Of a stretch of DNA of 64,000 nucleotides, positions 24,525 through 33,786 are shown one piece after another. The notes under the pieces were generated by a model that was not told the origin of the DNA, made no database searches, and saw nothing but the letters and a program-made list of their open reading frames with translations. The translations under genes were made by a program, and so were the position numbers. Positions within the stretch are counted from its first letter, which is position 1. Every line of letters starts with the position of its first letter. The stretch is from an uncultured Lachnospiraceae bacterium (lineage in GTDB: Bacteria; Bacillota; Clostridia; Lachnospirales; Lachnospiraceae): positions 1-64,000 of the forward strand of contig CAJTQG010000012.1 in NCBI GenBank assembly GCA_910578605.1, given 5' to 3'.

Positions 24525-25391
24525 TTACATACCACCTCGTATATCCCGCTTCACTGTCACTATCTCACTTACAGCCAACCAAATCATACCCCACAGCACT
24601 GCCACAATCACAGCCTTCACCATAACCTCACTGGTACTGTCCACATTCATTCCATTAATTCGTCCTACCACCATATATCGGTTCAAATCAAAATTCTCTT
24701 TATCTATCATATGATTGATTGTGTTGGTAAATAAATAACCTATCCCGCAGGCATCTATCAATCCTAGTACAATTCCCATGGCATTGCTGCGCATCAAAAT
24801 GGTAATACATGAAATAAACAAACCAAACGCACACATAAGCAAATACATCACCGCCAAAAACACAGTCACATCTCGATTCCATCCAAGCTTTACATCTTTG
24901 TAAGCAAGCTTAACACCAATACCACATGCCAGCATATATACCCCCATCAGAATAAAATTATACAGACAAATCGCCGCCGCCTTTGCCTCCACCAATATTC
25001 CTCTTCGCTTTGCCTGACTGGCTATATTTTTAATATAGCCGCTGCTCTCCTCACTATTCACAAAAAGCACCACAAAGATAGTAAAAAAAATCAACAGCAA
25101 ACCGCTTTTTAAATCTGCAGTTACATATTCCATTACCGCAGGCTGAGTCTCCACACTTGCCACAGGTGCGTCTACCATAATTCCAAAATTCATTTCCTCA
25201 GAGTTGCTCTTCTCAAGGTCAGCCGACTTCTGTTCTAACTCTGCTAACTCCTCCCCGTGCTCCTTATAGTAATCAGATTCATACTTTCCCATATAGATTG
25301 AAAAACATGCCATGGCCACAGCCGCCAGCAAAATAATTAAGCTGCTCTTGCTGTGTATCATTTTATAGATGTACATTTTAATTGCATTCAT
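24525..25391 (-). CDS. ABC transporter permease (ABC-2 type)
   Basis: About 288 residues. ATG at 25391 is chosen because GGGAGG lies 8 nt before it; the frame extends a few codons further to a TTG without that support. Six membrane helices are predicted. A long first extracytoplasmic loop after helix 1 contains YKEHGEELAELEQKSADLEK. The layout is that of ABC-2 permeases of the BcrB/lantibiotic-immunity type. It forms a transporter with the ATPase gene that ends 27 bp upstream. With the adjacent two-component system it probably confers resistance to a peptide antibiotic. The substrate is unknown. Confidence 0.82.
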   Translation of the reverse strand: MNAIKMYIYKMIHSKSSLIILLAAVAMACFSIYMGKYESDYYKEHGEELAELEQKSADLEKSNSEEMNFGIMVDAPVASVETQPAVMEYVTADLKSGLLLIFFTIFVVLFVNSEESSGYIKNIASQAKRRGILVEAKAAAICLYNFILMGVYMLACGIGVKLAYKDVKLGWNRDVTVFLAVMYLLMCAFGLFISCITILMRSNAMGIVLGLIDACGIGYLFTNTINHMIDKENFDLNRYMVVGRINGMNVDSTSEVMVKAVIVAVLWGMIWLAVSEIVTVKRDIRGGM

Positions 25392-25418
25392 GATAATTTC
25401 CTCCCTTTCCAAAAGATA

Positions 25419-26327
25419 TTATTCTTCCTCTTTCGTCAAATCTAAAAAATAATTTTCCAGTTCCTCTGTCTTTATGGTGAATTCCTCCACAAGACATCCT
25501 CCCATCACAAGCTCCCTGTTCAACCTTGCGGGCTGATCCAGCCATTCATAAACATAAATTGTCCTCTTATCTACCGCCTTGTAATGGGTTATGCCAATTT
25601 TATCCAAAGAGACACAAACATGGCCGCTGTCATGTGTTTTAATCTGGATATAATCACTGCACTTCTCCTCAAGCTCCTCCTTAGATAACTCCTGAATAAG
25701 CTTACCCTGATGAACAATTCCATAGCGGTCTGCTATTTTAGATACCTCCTCCAAAATATGACTAGAAATCATAATAGTCATATTTTTTTGATTTTTTAAC
25801 TGAAGGATAATCTGGCGCATTTTGGAAATCCCCTGAGGGTCTAGACCATTTGTCGGCTCATCTAAAATTAAAATATCTGGTTCTCCAACCAATGCCATTG
25901 CAATTCCCAGTCTTTGCTTCATACCAAGGGAGAAATTTTTCACCTTTTTCTTTCCCACATCAGATAAACCTACTAACTCCAAAAGTTCTTCTATATAGTT
26001 TTGTTTATAAATTCCCATAAACGTACATTTACACTTTAGATTTTCATAAGCTGTCATCCCCGGATATAATCCCGGCGCCTCAATCAGACAACCAATTCTT
26101 CCCATATAAATCTTTGCCTGCTCTCCTGTATGACCAAACATACTGATTTCACCCTGTGTTGGAGCACTAAGACCGCAAAGAATTTTCATACAAGTTGTTT
26201 TACCTGCCCCGTTTCTGCCAATAAATCCATATATTTCACCTTTTTTAATGTGAAGATTCACATGGTCTAAAGCAAAATTTGCTCCATATTGCTTGCAAAG
26301 CTGATTTGTACAAATCGCATATTCCAT
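25419..26327 (-). CDS. ABC transporter ATP-binding protein (BcrA-like)
   Basis: 302 residues. Walker A FIGRNGAGKTTCMKIL, Q-loop GCLIEAPGLYPGMT, signature FSLGMKQRLGIAMAL, Walker B DILILDEPTNGLDPQG and the switch His in ISSHILEEV are all present, so it should be active. A C-terminal extension of about 90 residues is typical of drug-exporter ATPases such as BcrA. First gene of a four-gene operon with the permease, response regulator and kinase. AAGGGA precedes the ATG. The leader shares a divergent intergenic region of about 200 bp with the glycerol kinase gene, with a possible minus-strand -10 TATAAT at 26427-26432. Confidence 0.92.
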   Translation of the reverse strand: MEYAICTNQLCKQYGANFALDHVNLHIKKGEIYGFIGRNGAGKTTCMKILCGLSAPTQGEISMFGHTGEQAKIYMGRIGCLIEAPGLYPGMTAYENLKCKCTFMGIYKQNYIEELLELVGLSDVGKKKVKNFSLGMKQRLGIAMALVGEPDILILDEPTNGLDPQGISKMRQIILQLKNQKNMTIMISSHILEEVSKIADRYGIVHQGKLIQELSKEELEEKCSDYIQIKTHDSGHVCVSLDKIGITHYKAVDKRTIYVYEWLDQPARLNRELVMGGCLVEEFTIKTEELENYFLDLTKEEE

Positions 26328-26464
26328 AATCTGTCCCTTCTTTCTTTTTAAATAAATCTTTTTATGTAAGATTTTTTCAATCTCTTCATCTTTTGTTTCA
26401 TGTTGATTGTTTTTTCTCTGGATTCTATTATAAGGGATAAATACAAAGAAACAGAAAAGAAAAG

Positions 26465-26493
26465 TTTAAGAAATGTTAAAGATATATTATAAT
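26465..26493 (+). promoter_or_regulatory. Promoter candidate for glycerol kinase
   Basis: A perfect TATAAT (26488-26493) lies 38 bp before the glpK ATG. The -35 hexamer at the right distance (TTTAAG, 26465-26470) is weak, so an activator may be needed. No clear operator or cre-type catabolite site was recognised. Confidence 0.4.
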
Positions 26494-26531
26494 GAGGATA
26501 CAAAAGTTAAAAAATGAAACGGAGGTTACAT

Positions 26532-28016
26532 ATGAAGGAATATTTAATGGCATTAGACCAGGGAACTACTAGCTCCCGCTGTATTATTTTCAGCAGAGAC
26601 GGAAGAATTATATCCTCAGCCCAGAAGGAATTTACTCAGTATTTCCCTCAATCGGGCTGGGTGGAGCATGACGCCAACGAAATCTGGGCATCTCAGCGGG
26701 GCGTTATGGCGGAGGCTATGGCAAAAATCTCCATTGAGGCGGAAGAGATTAGCGCTTTGGGCATCACAAACCAGCGGGAAACCACCATTGTGTGGGACAA
26801 AAAAACAGGGGAACCTATATGTCCTGCCATTGTATGGCAATGCCGGAGAACTGCCGATTATGTAGAAAGCTTAAAGTCAGAAGGCTTTGACAAGATTATT
26901 CGCCAAAAGACCGGCTTAATCGCTGACCCCTATTTCAGTGCCACAAAGCTAAAATGGATTCTAGACAACATAAAGGGCGCTAAAACCCGAGCAAAAAACG
27001 GTGAGCTTCTCTTTGGAACAGTGGACACTTGGCTGATTTACAAGCTTACAAAAGGTGAGGTTTTCGCCACCGATGTCACCAATGCCGCCAGAACCATGCT
27101 TTTTAATATACATAATTTATGTTGGGATAAAGAACTGTTAGACAAATTTGACATTCCTGCCTGTATGCTGCCTGAAGTAAAATCCTCCAGTGAAATATAT
27201 GGAATGTGTCATCCTTCCATTCTCGGGGGAGAAGTACCTATCACCGGAGTAGCGGGAGATCAGCAGGCTGCCCTTTTTGGACAGTGCTGTTTTGAGGCGG
27301 GCATGAGCAAAAACACATACGGAACCGGCTGTTTTTTGCTGATGAATACAGGAGAGAGAGCCGTCACCTCCAAAAATGGACTGCTCACTACTATCGCCAT
27401 AGGACGAGGGGGAAAAGTCCAGTACGCTCTAGAGGGCAGTGTCTTTATGGCAGGCGCCGCCATCAAATGGCTTCGGGATGAACTGAAGCTGATTGAACAT
27501 GCAGAGGATACCCAAAGTCTTGCCATGTCTGTTCCCGACAGCAATGGGGTTTATGTAGTGCCTGCCTTTACCGGACTAGGAGCGCCATACTGGGATGCCT
27601 ATGCCAGAGGAGCTGTATTTGGCCTGTCGAGAGGTACAACCCGGGCCCATTTCGTTCGCGCCACCCTGGAATCTCTAGCCTACCAGTCATTGGATGTGAT
27701 ACGAGCTATGGAGGAAGATTCCGGTATACCGGTCAGCTCACTGCGGGTGGACGGCGGCGCCAGCGCCAACGATTTTCTCCTGCAATTTCAGGCAGACATA
27801 TTAGGGGGGGAGATTATTCGCCCTAAGATTTCCGAAACCACCGCCCTAGGCGCTGCTTACCTTGCCGGCCTGGCTGTTGGATATTATAAAGATGTCTCAC
27901 AAATCCAAACAAACTGGCAGATAGACCATTGCTTTTTCCCAGAGCTTGCAAAAGGTAAGTGCCGCCGACTCTATGAAGGCTGGAAGAACAGCGTTGGCAG
28001 AATTCTCACACGTTAA
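26532..28016 (+). CDS. glpK: Glycerol kinase
   Basis: 494 residues, normal for GlpK. ATG at 26532 is preceded by GGAGG (26521-26525); an in-frame ATG at 26514 would place that site inside the gene and is rejected. FGGY-kinase motifs are present: ALDQGTTSSRC (phosphate loop, residues 7-17), ITNQRETTIVWD (substrate side), GTVDTWLIYKLTKG, GVAGDQQAALFGQ and the C-terminal LRVDGGASANDFLLQFQADILG. It converts glycerol plus ATP to glycerol 3-phosphate in the cytoplasm. No glpF or glpD lies nearby, so glycerol uptake and oxidation genes are elsewhere. It is a lone plus-strand gene among minus-strand operons, more GC-rich than its neighbours. Confidence 0.97.
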   Translation: MKEYLMALDQGTTSSRCIIFSRDGRIISSAQKEFTQYFPQSGWVEHDANEIWASQRGVMAEAMAKISIEAEEISALGITNQRETTIVWDKKTGEPICPAIVWQCRRTADYVESLKSEGFDKIIRQKTGLIADPYFSATKLKWILDNIKGAKTRAKNGELLFGTVDTWLIYKLTKGEVFATDVTNAARTMLFNIHNLCWDKELLDKFDIPACMLPEVKSSSEIYGMCHPSILGGEVPITGVAGDQQAALFGQCCFEAGMSKNTYGTGCFLLMNTGERAVTSKNGLLTTIAIGRGGKVQYALEGSVFMAGAAIKWLRDELKLIEHAEDTQSLAMSVPDSNGVYVVPAFTGLGAPYWDAYARGAVFGLSRGTTRAHFVRATLESLAYQSLDVIRAMEEDSGIPVSSLRVDGGASANDFLLQFQADILGGEIIRPKISETTALGAAYLAGLAVGYYKDVSQIQTNWQIDHCFFPELAKGKCRRLYEGWKNSVGRILTR

Positions 28017-28033
28017 CAGCATGATTTATCATC

Positions 28034-29347
28034 TTAAGCTATTTCCTCCACACCAGACTTTCTTTTCAAGCCCACTTGCATAATAATTGCAAGAACCATG
28101 ACAACAGCCTCTGTCATCGGCATAGTAAGCCAGATTCCTGTCAGTCCCAGCAGACTTGACAGAAGAAATGCCAGTGGTATAACAAAAACAATGCCTCGAA
28201 GCATAGTGATAACAAAAGCAAACTGTGGTCTTGCCATTGCGCTGAAAAAAGCGGCAGTAATAATATTAATTCCGCCAAACAGAAAAGAGGCAAAATAAAT
28301 TTCCATGCCCCTTTTGGCAATTTCTGCCAGAAGGGGAGACTTTTCTTTATTGAACACCGCTATAATCGGATTGGATGCCAAAAATAAAATTACATAAGAA
28401 AACACTGCAAAACAGACAGCGGTAATCATGGCATAGCGCAGCACCTGAAATGACGCTCTCTTATCACCTTTTCCATAGCTGTGGCTTACAAGAGGCTGCA
28501 TTCCCTGGGAAATACCAGTATAAATAGCATTTAACACCATAGCTATATTGGCCACCACCCCATACGCTGCCACTCCTATATTTCCCTGTATATTCAAAAT
28601 CAACAGGTTAAACACAAGCATGACAATACCGGAGGATATCTCCACAAGCAAGGATGTACTGCCCAGAGCACAGACATCCTTCCATGGCTTTAATCTTGGT
28701 TTTAACAGACTAAAATGAAAGTGGTTCTTTTTTCGAAATATATGGACAGACAAAATGCAAATGCTCACAATAGGGGAAGCTGCCGTTGCCATGGCGGCAC
28801 CTTGTATTCCTAAATGCAGTGGAAAAACTAAAATATAATCAAATACAATATTAAAAAAACTTCCTGCCAGCATTGCCGTCATAGAAAGGGCCGGGGAACC
28901 GTCATTTCTCACAAAGCAATTCAGCAGATTATTGCACATGAAAAATGGTGTAAATACCATCAATATTCTAAGATAATCTGTGGTCATTTTCTTTGTTGCA
29001 CTGTCAGCACCCAGCCACAAAGCAATGCTTGGCGCAAAAAACACAGCGCCCACAACAAACAGCACTGAGAGAATGCAGAGCAGATAAAAGGTATGCGCAA
29101 ATATCTCCCTGCGTTCCTGCTTCTCTCCTTTTCCTCCTGCAATGGCAAAGCGGGTAGCCCCTCCCATACCAAGCATCAGCCCCAATCCGTTTATTAAATT
29201 AAATACAGGAATGGCCAAGTTGAGAGCTGTCAAACCATCTGCGCCCACTCCCTGGGCAATAAAAAAGGTATCTGCCAATATATAGCAGGAGATGCCTACC
29301 ATCCCCAGAACATTGGCAGATACATATCGAAAATATTGTTTTATCAT
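28034..29347 (-). CDS. MATE family efflux transporter (second copy)
   Basis: 437 residues, twelve membrane helices. It begins IKQYFRYVSANVLGMVGISCYILADTFFIAQGVG and has GLGLMLGMGGATRFAI and MQPLVSHSYGKGDK segments characteristic of a MATE branch common in Clostridia. It probably exports drugs or metabolites by Na+ or H+ exchange. It converges with glpK, with only 17 bp between their ends and no clear terminator. It is not a close duplicate of the transporter at 18882-20222, as the signature segments differ. ATG at 29347 follows AAGGGAAAGG at a long distance. Confidence 0.9.
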   Translation of the reverse strand: MIKQYFRYVSANVLGMVGISCYILADTFFIAQGVGADGLTALNLAIPVFNLINGLGLMLGMGGATRFAIAGGKGEKQERREIFAHTFYLLCILSVLFVVGAVFFAPSIALWLGADSATKKMTTDYLRILMVFTPFFMCNNLLNCFVRNDGSPALSMTAMLAGSFFNIVFDYILVFPLHLGIQGAAMATAASPIVSICILSVHIFRKKNHFHFSLLKPRLKPWKDVCALGSTSLLVEISSGIVMLVFNLLILNIQGNIGVAAYGVVANIAMVLNAIYTGISQGMQPLVSHSYGKGDKRASFQVLRYAMITAVCFAVFSYVILFLASNPIIAVFNKEKSPLLAEIAKRGMEIYFASFLFGGINIITAAFFSAMARPQFAFVITMLRGIVFVIPLAFLLSSLLGLTGIWLTMPMTEAVVMVLAIIMQVGLKRKSGVEEIA

Positions 29348-29435
29348 CTTTGTTCTATATCCTTTCCCTTAAAGCTGTCACACTAAGTGGTTTGATGACA
29401 AACCATTTTCTTACCATGGCAGCCCTTTCCCTCTG

Positions 29436-31559
29436 CTAACCTCTTGCCGTCCGCTCCATAGCCTCATCTATTTCTAATGGCTGATTGAAAATATGAATAT
29501 CCGCAATAGCACCCTCAAAGCTCTTTGTAAATATATCACCGCCAAATACCATTTGTCTTATCTCTCCAATATCAAAGCAATCATCCTTTATTCCATTTGG
29601 CTTTCCGTCCACATAATGGGCAATCATTCGCAAATTTTTCTGGTAAATCAGTACCACATGATGCCAGCTGCCTCTTTCCATAGCACTCTCCCAAATGGTA
29701 TCCCGCCATTCTGTTTCCCTTCGGTTATCTTTCAGTCGATACATACTCTTGCCGTCTGCTGTCATTGGAATTTCCGCCATAAACCCATGTTCTGCACTAA
29801 CATAGAAAGAACTCACCCACGGTCTTGGATTGTCATCCTTTATCCAATAAGACACCGTATAGCCAGACATCTGCTCTGGCAGTTTAGGAACAATCAATGT
29901 ATTCTCCCCAATATCACCGCCTTTCAGCTTCACTCCCTGACTTCCCTCCCACGGTCCCTCCTCATACTCCAGCTGTTCCCCCTGAAATATCATCTCAAGC
30001 TCCTTTGTACCTTCCTTCAAAGTACCATCCAAGGAAAAATAAAATGTTTCCAAAGGTATTCTTTTATTAACTAGTTTTTCTCCCCAAGAGCTTCTATGCT
30101 GCCACTCTGGATTCTCTTTTTGTTTTTCCCTCACCTTAACATACATTTTCCTTACCGCTTCAAAGGAAAGAGCCTGATCAAAAATACTCAAATCTGACAC
30201 ACATCCCTCAAAACCTTTGGCATAGATATCTCCCCCAAGCATAATATTTCTAGGGCTCACTAAATTAAATACATCATTCATCAGCCCTGTTCTCTCACCA
30301 TTTATGTATACACTAGACACATGGTCTGCACTGTTGTAGCAGGCTGTCACCATCACCCACTCACCTGATGTTATCATTTGATTTCCCACATCATACCATC
30401 CATCATGGTCCCCTGAATCTTTAATTCTAAAATTCAGCTTCATATCCCAGCCTCTTGGCATAATACTGCAAAAACCATTTTCATAGCCCACATAATATGC
30501 TCCAGTCCAAAGTCTGGCATACTCCTCCTTTATCCAAAGGTTAATGGAAAAGCTGTCATTTTTCAAGAGCGCCACCGGCAGTTCCACACTGTCATGCATT
30601 GGCTCGCCGCCGCCGAAATGCAGCCCCCACATCCCTTTGGCTGGTCCATCACAGAACGTAATATTATCACCTAACACAAGTCCCTCATAGGTACCTGTGT
30701 CATCTTTCAAATCCCCGTTAAATCCAAAATGTACTTCATTAATTTCCGTCTCCAAATGCGCCTCCAAATAGGTATGATACTCCTCCTGGGGCAACGGTCT
30801 TGCATACAGAAACCCCTGAAACATATCACAGCCAAGAAGACTTAAAAATCTACTCTGTTCCTCCGTCTCTACCCCCTCGCACACTACATCCATATGTAAT
30901 TTTTTTGCCATCTCAATCACACAAGATAAAATCGTTTTCTCATTTTCATCTAAATGTTCATTCTTTAGAAATACCTTATCTACCTTGAGGGTATCAATTG
31001 GTAAGTCTGTCAGCAAATTCAAGGAAGAATATCCCGAGCCAAAATCATCCATAGATATTCTTCCCCCCTTTTCCCGAAATTCCTTCACTACAGACACAAT
31101 TTTATCAATATTTTGCACGTACATACTCTCCGTCAATTCAAATTCCGTAAATTGGGGAAGCACATGATATTTTTTAAATAATTCCTTTACATAAGAGTAA
31201 ATTCTCCCATCCTCTAGATGTGCTCTTGATACATTCATGGAAACCGGAACAATGGGCTTTCCTGCCCTCACTCTGTCCTGCAACGTTTTAAACACTTGCT
31301 CATATACAAAAAAATCCAACTCAACAATACTTCCATTTTCTTCAAGAGCCGGAATAAACATATCCGGATAAATAAAAGAGCCATCCGGCTTCTGCCAGCG
31401 AACCAGCGCCTCCGCACCTACTACCCTGGTAGAGCCGGCTTCAATCTTAGGCTGATAGAATACTTTAATCTCACCATTGCTCAGTGCTCTGTTGAGTGAG
31501 CGCCTAACACTGTATTTTTGATATTCAGATTTTAAAAAATTTATCACACCCATACGCAC
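29436..31559 (-). CDS. EAL-domain c-di-GMP phosphodiesterase fused to two LamG-like domains
   Basis: 707 residues from a GTG at 31559, 6 nt after GGAGG. Residues 1-270 form an EAL domain with every catalytic element: GAEALVRW (Glu50), VSMNVSRAHL (Asn109), FELTES (Glu141), MDDFGSGYSSL (Asp171-172), LKVDKVFL (Lys192), CEGVETEEQ (Glu) and MFQGFLYARP (Gln), so it should cleave cyclic di-GMP. Two concanavalin/LamG-type beta-sandwiches follow (about 280-500 and 525-700), each with an INLWIKEE or YWIKDD strand, a GEWVMVT or GSWHHVV strand and a GGDIYAKGFEG or GGDIFTKSFEG strand. There is no signal peptide or membrane helix, so the LamG domains appear cytoplasmic. The protein may tie c-di-GMP turnover to glycan or protein binding (inference). 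Confidence 0.88.
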   Translation of the reverse strand: MRMGVINFLKSEYQKYSVRRSLNRALSNGEIKVFYQPKIEAGSTRVVGAEALVRWQKPDGSFIYPDMFIPALEENGSIVELDFFVYEQVFKTLQDRVRAGKPIVPVSMNVSRAHLEDGRIYSYVKELFKKYHVLPQFTEFELTESMYVQNIDKIVSVVKEFREKGGRISMDDFGSGYSSLNLLTDLPIDTLKVDKVFLKNEHLDENEKTILSCVIEMAKKLHMDVVCEGVETEEQSRFLSLLGCDMFQGFLYARPLPQEEYHTYLEAHLETEINEVHFGFNGDLKDDTGTYEGLVLGDNITFCDGPAKGMWGLHFGGGEPMHDSVELPVALLKNDSFSINLWIKEEYARLWTGAYYVGYENGFCSIMPRGWDMKLNFRIKDSGDHDGWYDVGNQMITSGEWVMVTACYNSADHVSSVYINGERTGLMNDVFNLVSPRNIMLGGDIYAKGFEGCVSDLSIFDQALSFEAVRKMYVKVREKQKENPEWQHRSSWGEKLVNKRIPLETFYFSLDGTLKEGTKELEMIFQGEQLEYEEGPWEGSQGVKLKGGDIGENTLIVPKLPEQMSGYTVSYWIKDDNPRPWVSSFYVSAEHGFMAEIPMTADGKSMYRLKDNRRETEWRDTIWESAMERGSWHHVVLIYQKNLRMIAHYVDGKPNGIKDDCFDIGEIRQMVFGGDIFTKSFEGAIADIHIFNQPLEIDEAMERTARG

Positions 31560-31705
31560 ACTATACCTCCATATTACTCTATTGTTGATAGTGGTGCCTG
31601 CTCAAGCAAGCATGCTTCTCATTTATCATTAATAATAAGTATATCATTTTTTTATAGATAAATAAATCCTATTTTATGATAAGAATACCTGGCCCACTGC
31701 AAATC

Positions 31706-32971
31706 TTAATTTGTACCAGCGCATACATCCACCAGCTCCATCAATTCCCTCTCACTTTCTATCTCCCCTAAAATCGGATGCTTATCCGCCATCTTTTCAA
31801 ATGCTTTTTTATATTTTCCCCCCTGCTCCTCACTGCCTGAAAGCAGCTTTGCATAGGCATATTGAAATCGTATTACACAGGGCTCATTGGCGGCTATTTT
31901 CAGCAATTTTTGAAACTCTGCTTTTTCATATTCCTGCCGAATCTCTCCCCCGTCAGTCTCCCTTTTTTCACTGAAAGTGTTTTCTGAAAGTTGAGAAGCC
32001 TCCTCCTTTGCTCCTGCCGCCAGCTCCAGCAATTTACAAAAAAGCCAGTCTACCTTTACTATAAACTCTACCACTGGTACCAGCCCATTTCCTTGTTCCA
32101 GCAGCTGCTCCGCCATTTCCTTTGCTCTGGAAAAATTTTTGGCATCTATCTCCCTGCTGACACACATAGCGCCAATAGTAGCATTTAAGCTATTTTGCAT
32201 CTGTGCCTCCTGGGGCATTTCAAACCACTTTGAGGGCAAATCCTTCAATCGGACTCCCTGTGTAATTTGTTCATTTATTTTAAGCTGCAGCCAGCAGGCA
32301 TATTTTGCTTCTTTATTTTTTCTCATATCCCAGGCATTATAACCGTCATTGTTCACTGCACCTGTATGCATAGGCACTGCATTCATCACAGCATAACCAA
32401 TGCCGATTACTCCCATACACATAAAGAAAATTCCTAGATAATCATGCCCCAACTGTATTGCTCTTTCCCTGCAAGGCAAAAACACAAGAGCACTTGCCAG
32501 GTTCATAATACTTCCGCCAAGATGATACAATACTGTAGGCTGACAATCTAAAGGCTTATCCGGAGGAACCATAAGACACTGCCCCGCAGTTCCCATTAGT
32601 GAATATTTCTTCCATTGCAGCTTTCCGTTGATTTTTACAAGCATTATGTTGCCGATTCGAAAGGAGGAAAAATGATACCCTGTGAGTAATCCGAAAAGCA
32701 AATGTCCGCTTTCATGTATAATAATCTGCAAAAACATGGCAATATACACAAAAACCAGAACAGCACTAATAATCAAGAGAACGACTCCAATCCCTCCTGA
32801 CTTTTCTTTTATCAGCTCATCCACGCCCCACACTCCAAAAAAGCCGCAGAAACCTCCCATTACCAGGCACATTATCATCATAATTACATTGCCCTTTTTT
32901 AATCTGTTTCCCTTTTCTTTTTCGTCACAATTCGAATGCTTCTTTTTATGCTTCTTTTTTATTTCTTCCAT
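31706..32971 (-). CDS. M50-like membrane metalloprotease
   Basis: About 421 residues. The ATG at 32971 is supported by GGAGG 8 nt upstream; the frame extends 16 codons further without such a site. A Lys-rich cytoplasmic start is followed by membrane helices, with the zinc motif HESGH (residues 86-90) inside a helix, as in site-2-type M50 proteases. VMNAVPMHTGAVNNDGYNAWD provides the N-x-x-P / D-G second motif. The C-terminal 200 residues are soluble and helical, perhaps TPR-like. Such proteins often cleave membrane anti-sigma factors or are zinc-metalloprotease relatives of unknown target. No partner gene is next to it, and its substrate is unknown. Confidence 0.8.
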   Translation of the reverse strand: MEEIKKKHKKKHSNCDEKEKGNRLKKGNVIMMIMCLVMGGFCGFFGVWGVDELIKEKSGGIGVVLLIISAVLVFVYIAMFLQIIIHESGHLLFGLLTGYHFSSFRIGNIMLVKINGKLQWKKYSLMGTAGQCLMVPPDKPLDCQPTVLYHLGGSIMNLASALVFLPCRERAIQLGHDYLGIFFMCMGVIGIGYAVMNAVPMHTGAVNNDGYNAWDMRKNKEAKYACWLQLKINEQITQGVRLKDLPSKWFEMPQEAQMQNSLNATIGAMCVSREIDAKNFSRAKEMAEQLLEQGNGLVPVVEFIVKVDWLFCKLLELAAGAKEEASQLSENTFSEKRETDGGEIRQEYEKAEFQKLLKIAANEPCVIRFQYAYAKLLSGSEEQGGKYKKAFEKMADKHPILGEIESERELMELVDVCAGTN

Positions 32972-33154
32972 TGGTATCCTCCACTTTAAACTATTAAAAT
33001 AAAAAAACTCTTTTTTCATTGTTCATTCATCTCATGGCTTTCAATAACAATATAACTTTTTATATGGGCTTGCACATTCCATATGTTATATGTTATCATT
33101 TATGAATGTTTCAATAAAAATGATAAAGAATGATAAGAAAGAAGGTAAACATTT

Positions 33155-33496
33155 ATGCCATTTATTGATTCTAAAGTAACTATATCCCTTGCCCCAGAGC
33201 AAAAAGACGAGCTTAAAATACAATTAGGCAGAGCCATCTCCCTCCTAGGTAAACCTGAGAGCTTTTTGATGATTGGCTTTGATGATAATTACGACTTATA
33301 TATGGGCGGTACAAAGCTAGATATGGGAGCCTATATAGCTGTCAGTATGTTTGGAAATTCTTCTTCCTCCGCATACGAAAATATGACGGCAGAGCTGTGC
33401 CGAATATTCGAGGATGTGCTGAATATTCCTCCTAAAAATATTTATATTACCTATTCTCCTATTGAACATTGGGGATGGAGCGGACATAATCTATAA
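33155..33496 (+). CDS. MIF-family phenylpyruvate tautomerase
   Basis: 113 residues. The start MPFIDSKVTI places the catalytic N-terminal proline at position 2 after Met removal. The family core KPESFLMIGFDDNYDLYMGG and the C-terminal IYITYSPIEHWGWSGHNL match macrophage-migration-inhibitory-factor relatives. It should catalyse keto-enol exchange of phenylpyruvate-like compounds. The physiological role in bacteria is not known, and host interaction is only a possibility. AAGAAGG precedes the ATG. It stands alone, divergent from the M50 protease gene. Confidence 0.9.
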   Translation: MPFIDSKVTISLAPEQKDELKIQLGRAISLLGKPESFLMIGFDDNYDLYMGGTKLDMGAYIAVSMFGNSSSSAYENMTAELCRIFEDVLNIPPKNIYITYSPIEHWGWSGHNL

Positions 33497-33523
33497 TGCC
33501 ATTGTCCAATCCTTATCCTGTTT

Positions 33524-33591
33524 TGATTCCTGCCTATAAATGTATTTCTCTTGGCTCATTGTTCAAAGAATTACATCTGTAGGCAGGAACC
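33524..33591. repeat. Imperfect 24-bp inverted repeat between tautomerase and MntR-like genes
   Basis: TGATTCCTGCCTATAAATGTATTT (split here as arm 33524-33547) is largely complementary to 33568-33591 (core TTCCTGCCTA against TAGGCAGGAA), with a 20-nt loop. It could form a strong hairpin and terminate the tautomerase transcript, though it has no T-run. The following 190 bp to the next gene hold no other recognised element. Confidence 0.5.
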
Positions 33592-33786
33592 AGGGAGACC
33601 AGCTTCCAGCTTCATTCTTATACAAATATCCTTATACGTCTTAAGCTATTATAGAGTCTTTTATATAAACCGTCAATGAATTTACAAATTTGTCGGTTGC
33701 GAAATATATTGACATCTGATATATTTACATTGCAGAAGATATTCGTTAAATACGACAAAATATATAAAAAAGAGTGAGGTATTGTT

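Noticed and set aside
26514..26531. Earlier in-frame ATG as glycerol kinase start
   Set aside because: It would place the GGAGG ribosome binding site inside the gene; the conserved N-terminus starts at 26532.
18882..29347. The two MATE genes as a recent duplication
   Set aside because: Their signature segments differ clearly and they belong to different branches of the family.
29388..29405. Hairpin TGGTTTG/CAAACCA as a terminator of the EAL-LamG gene
   Set aside because: On the minus strand no T-run follows; the 7-bp stem alone is weak evidence.
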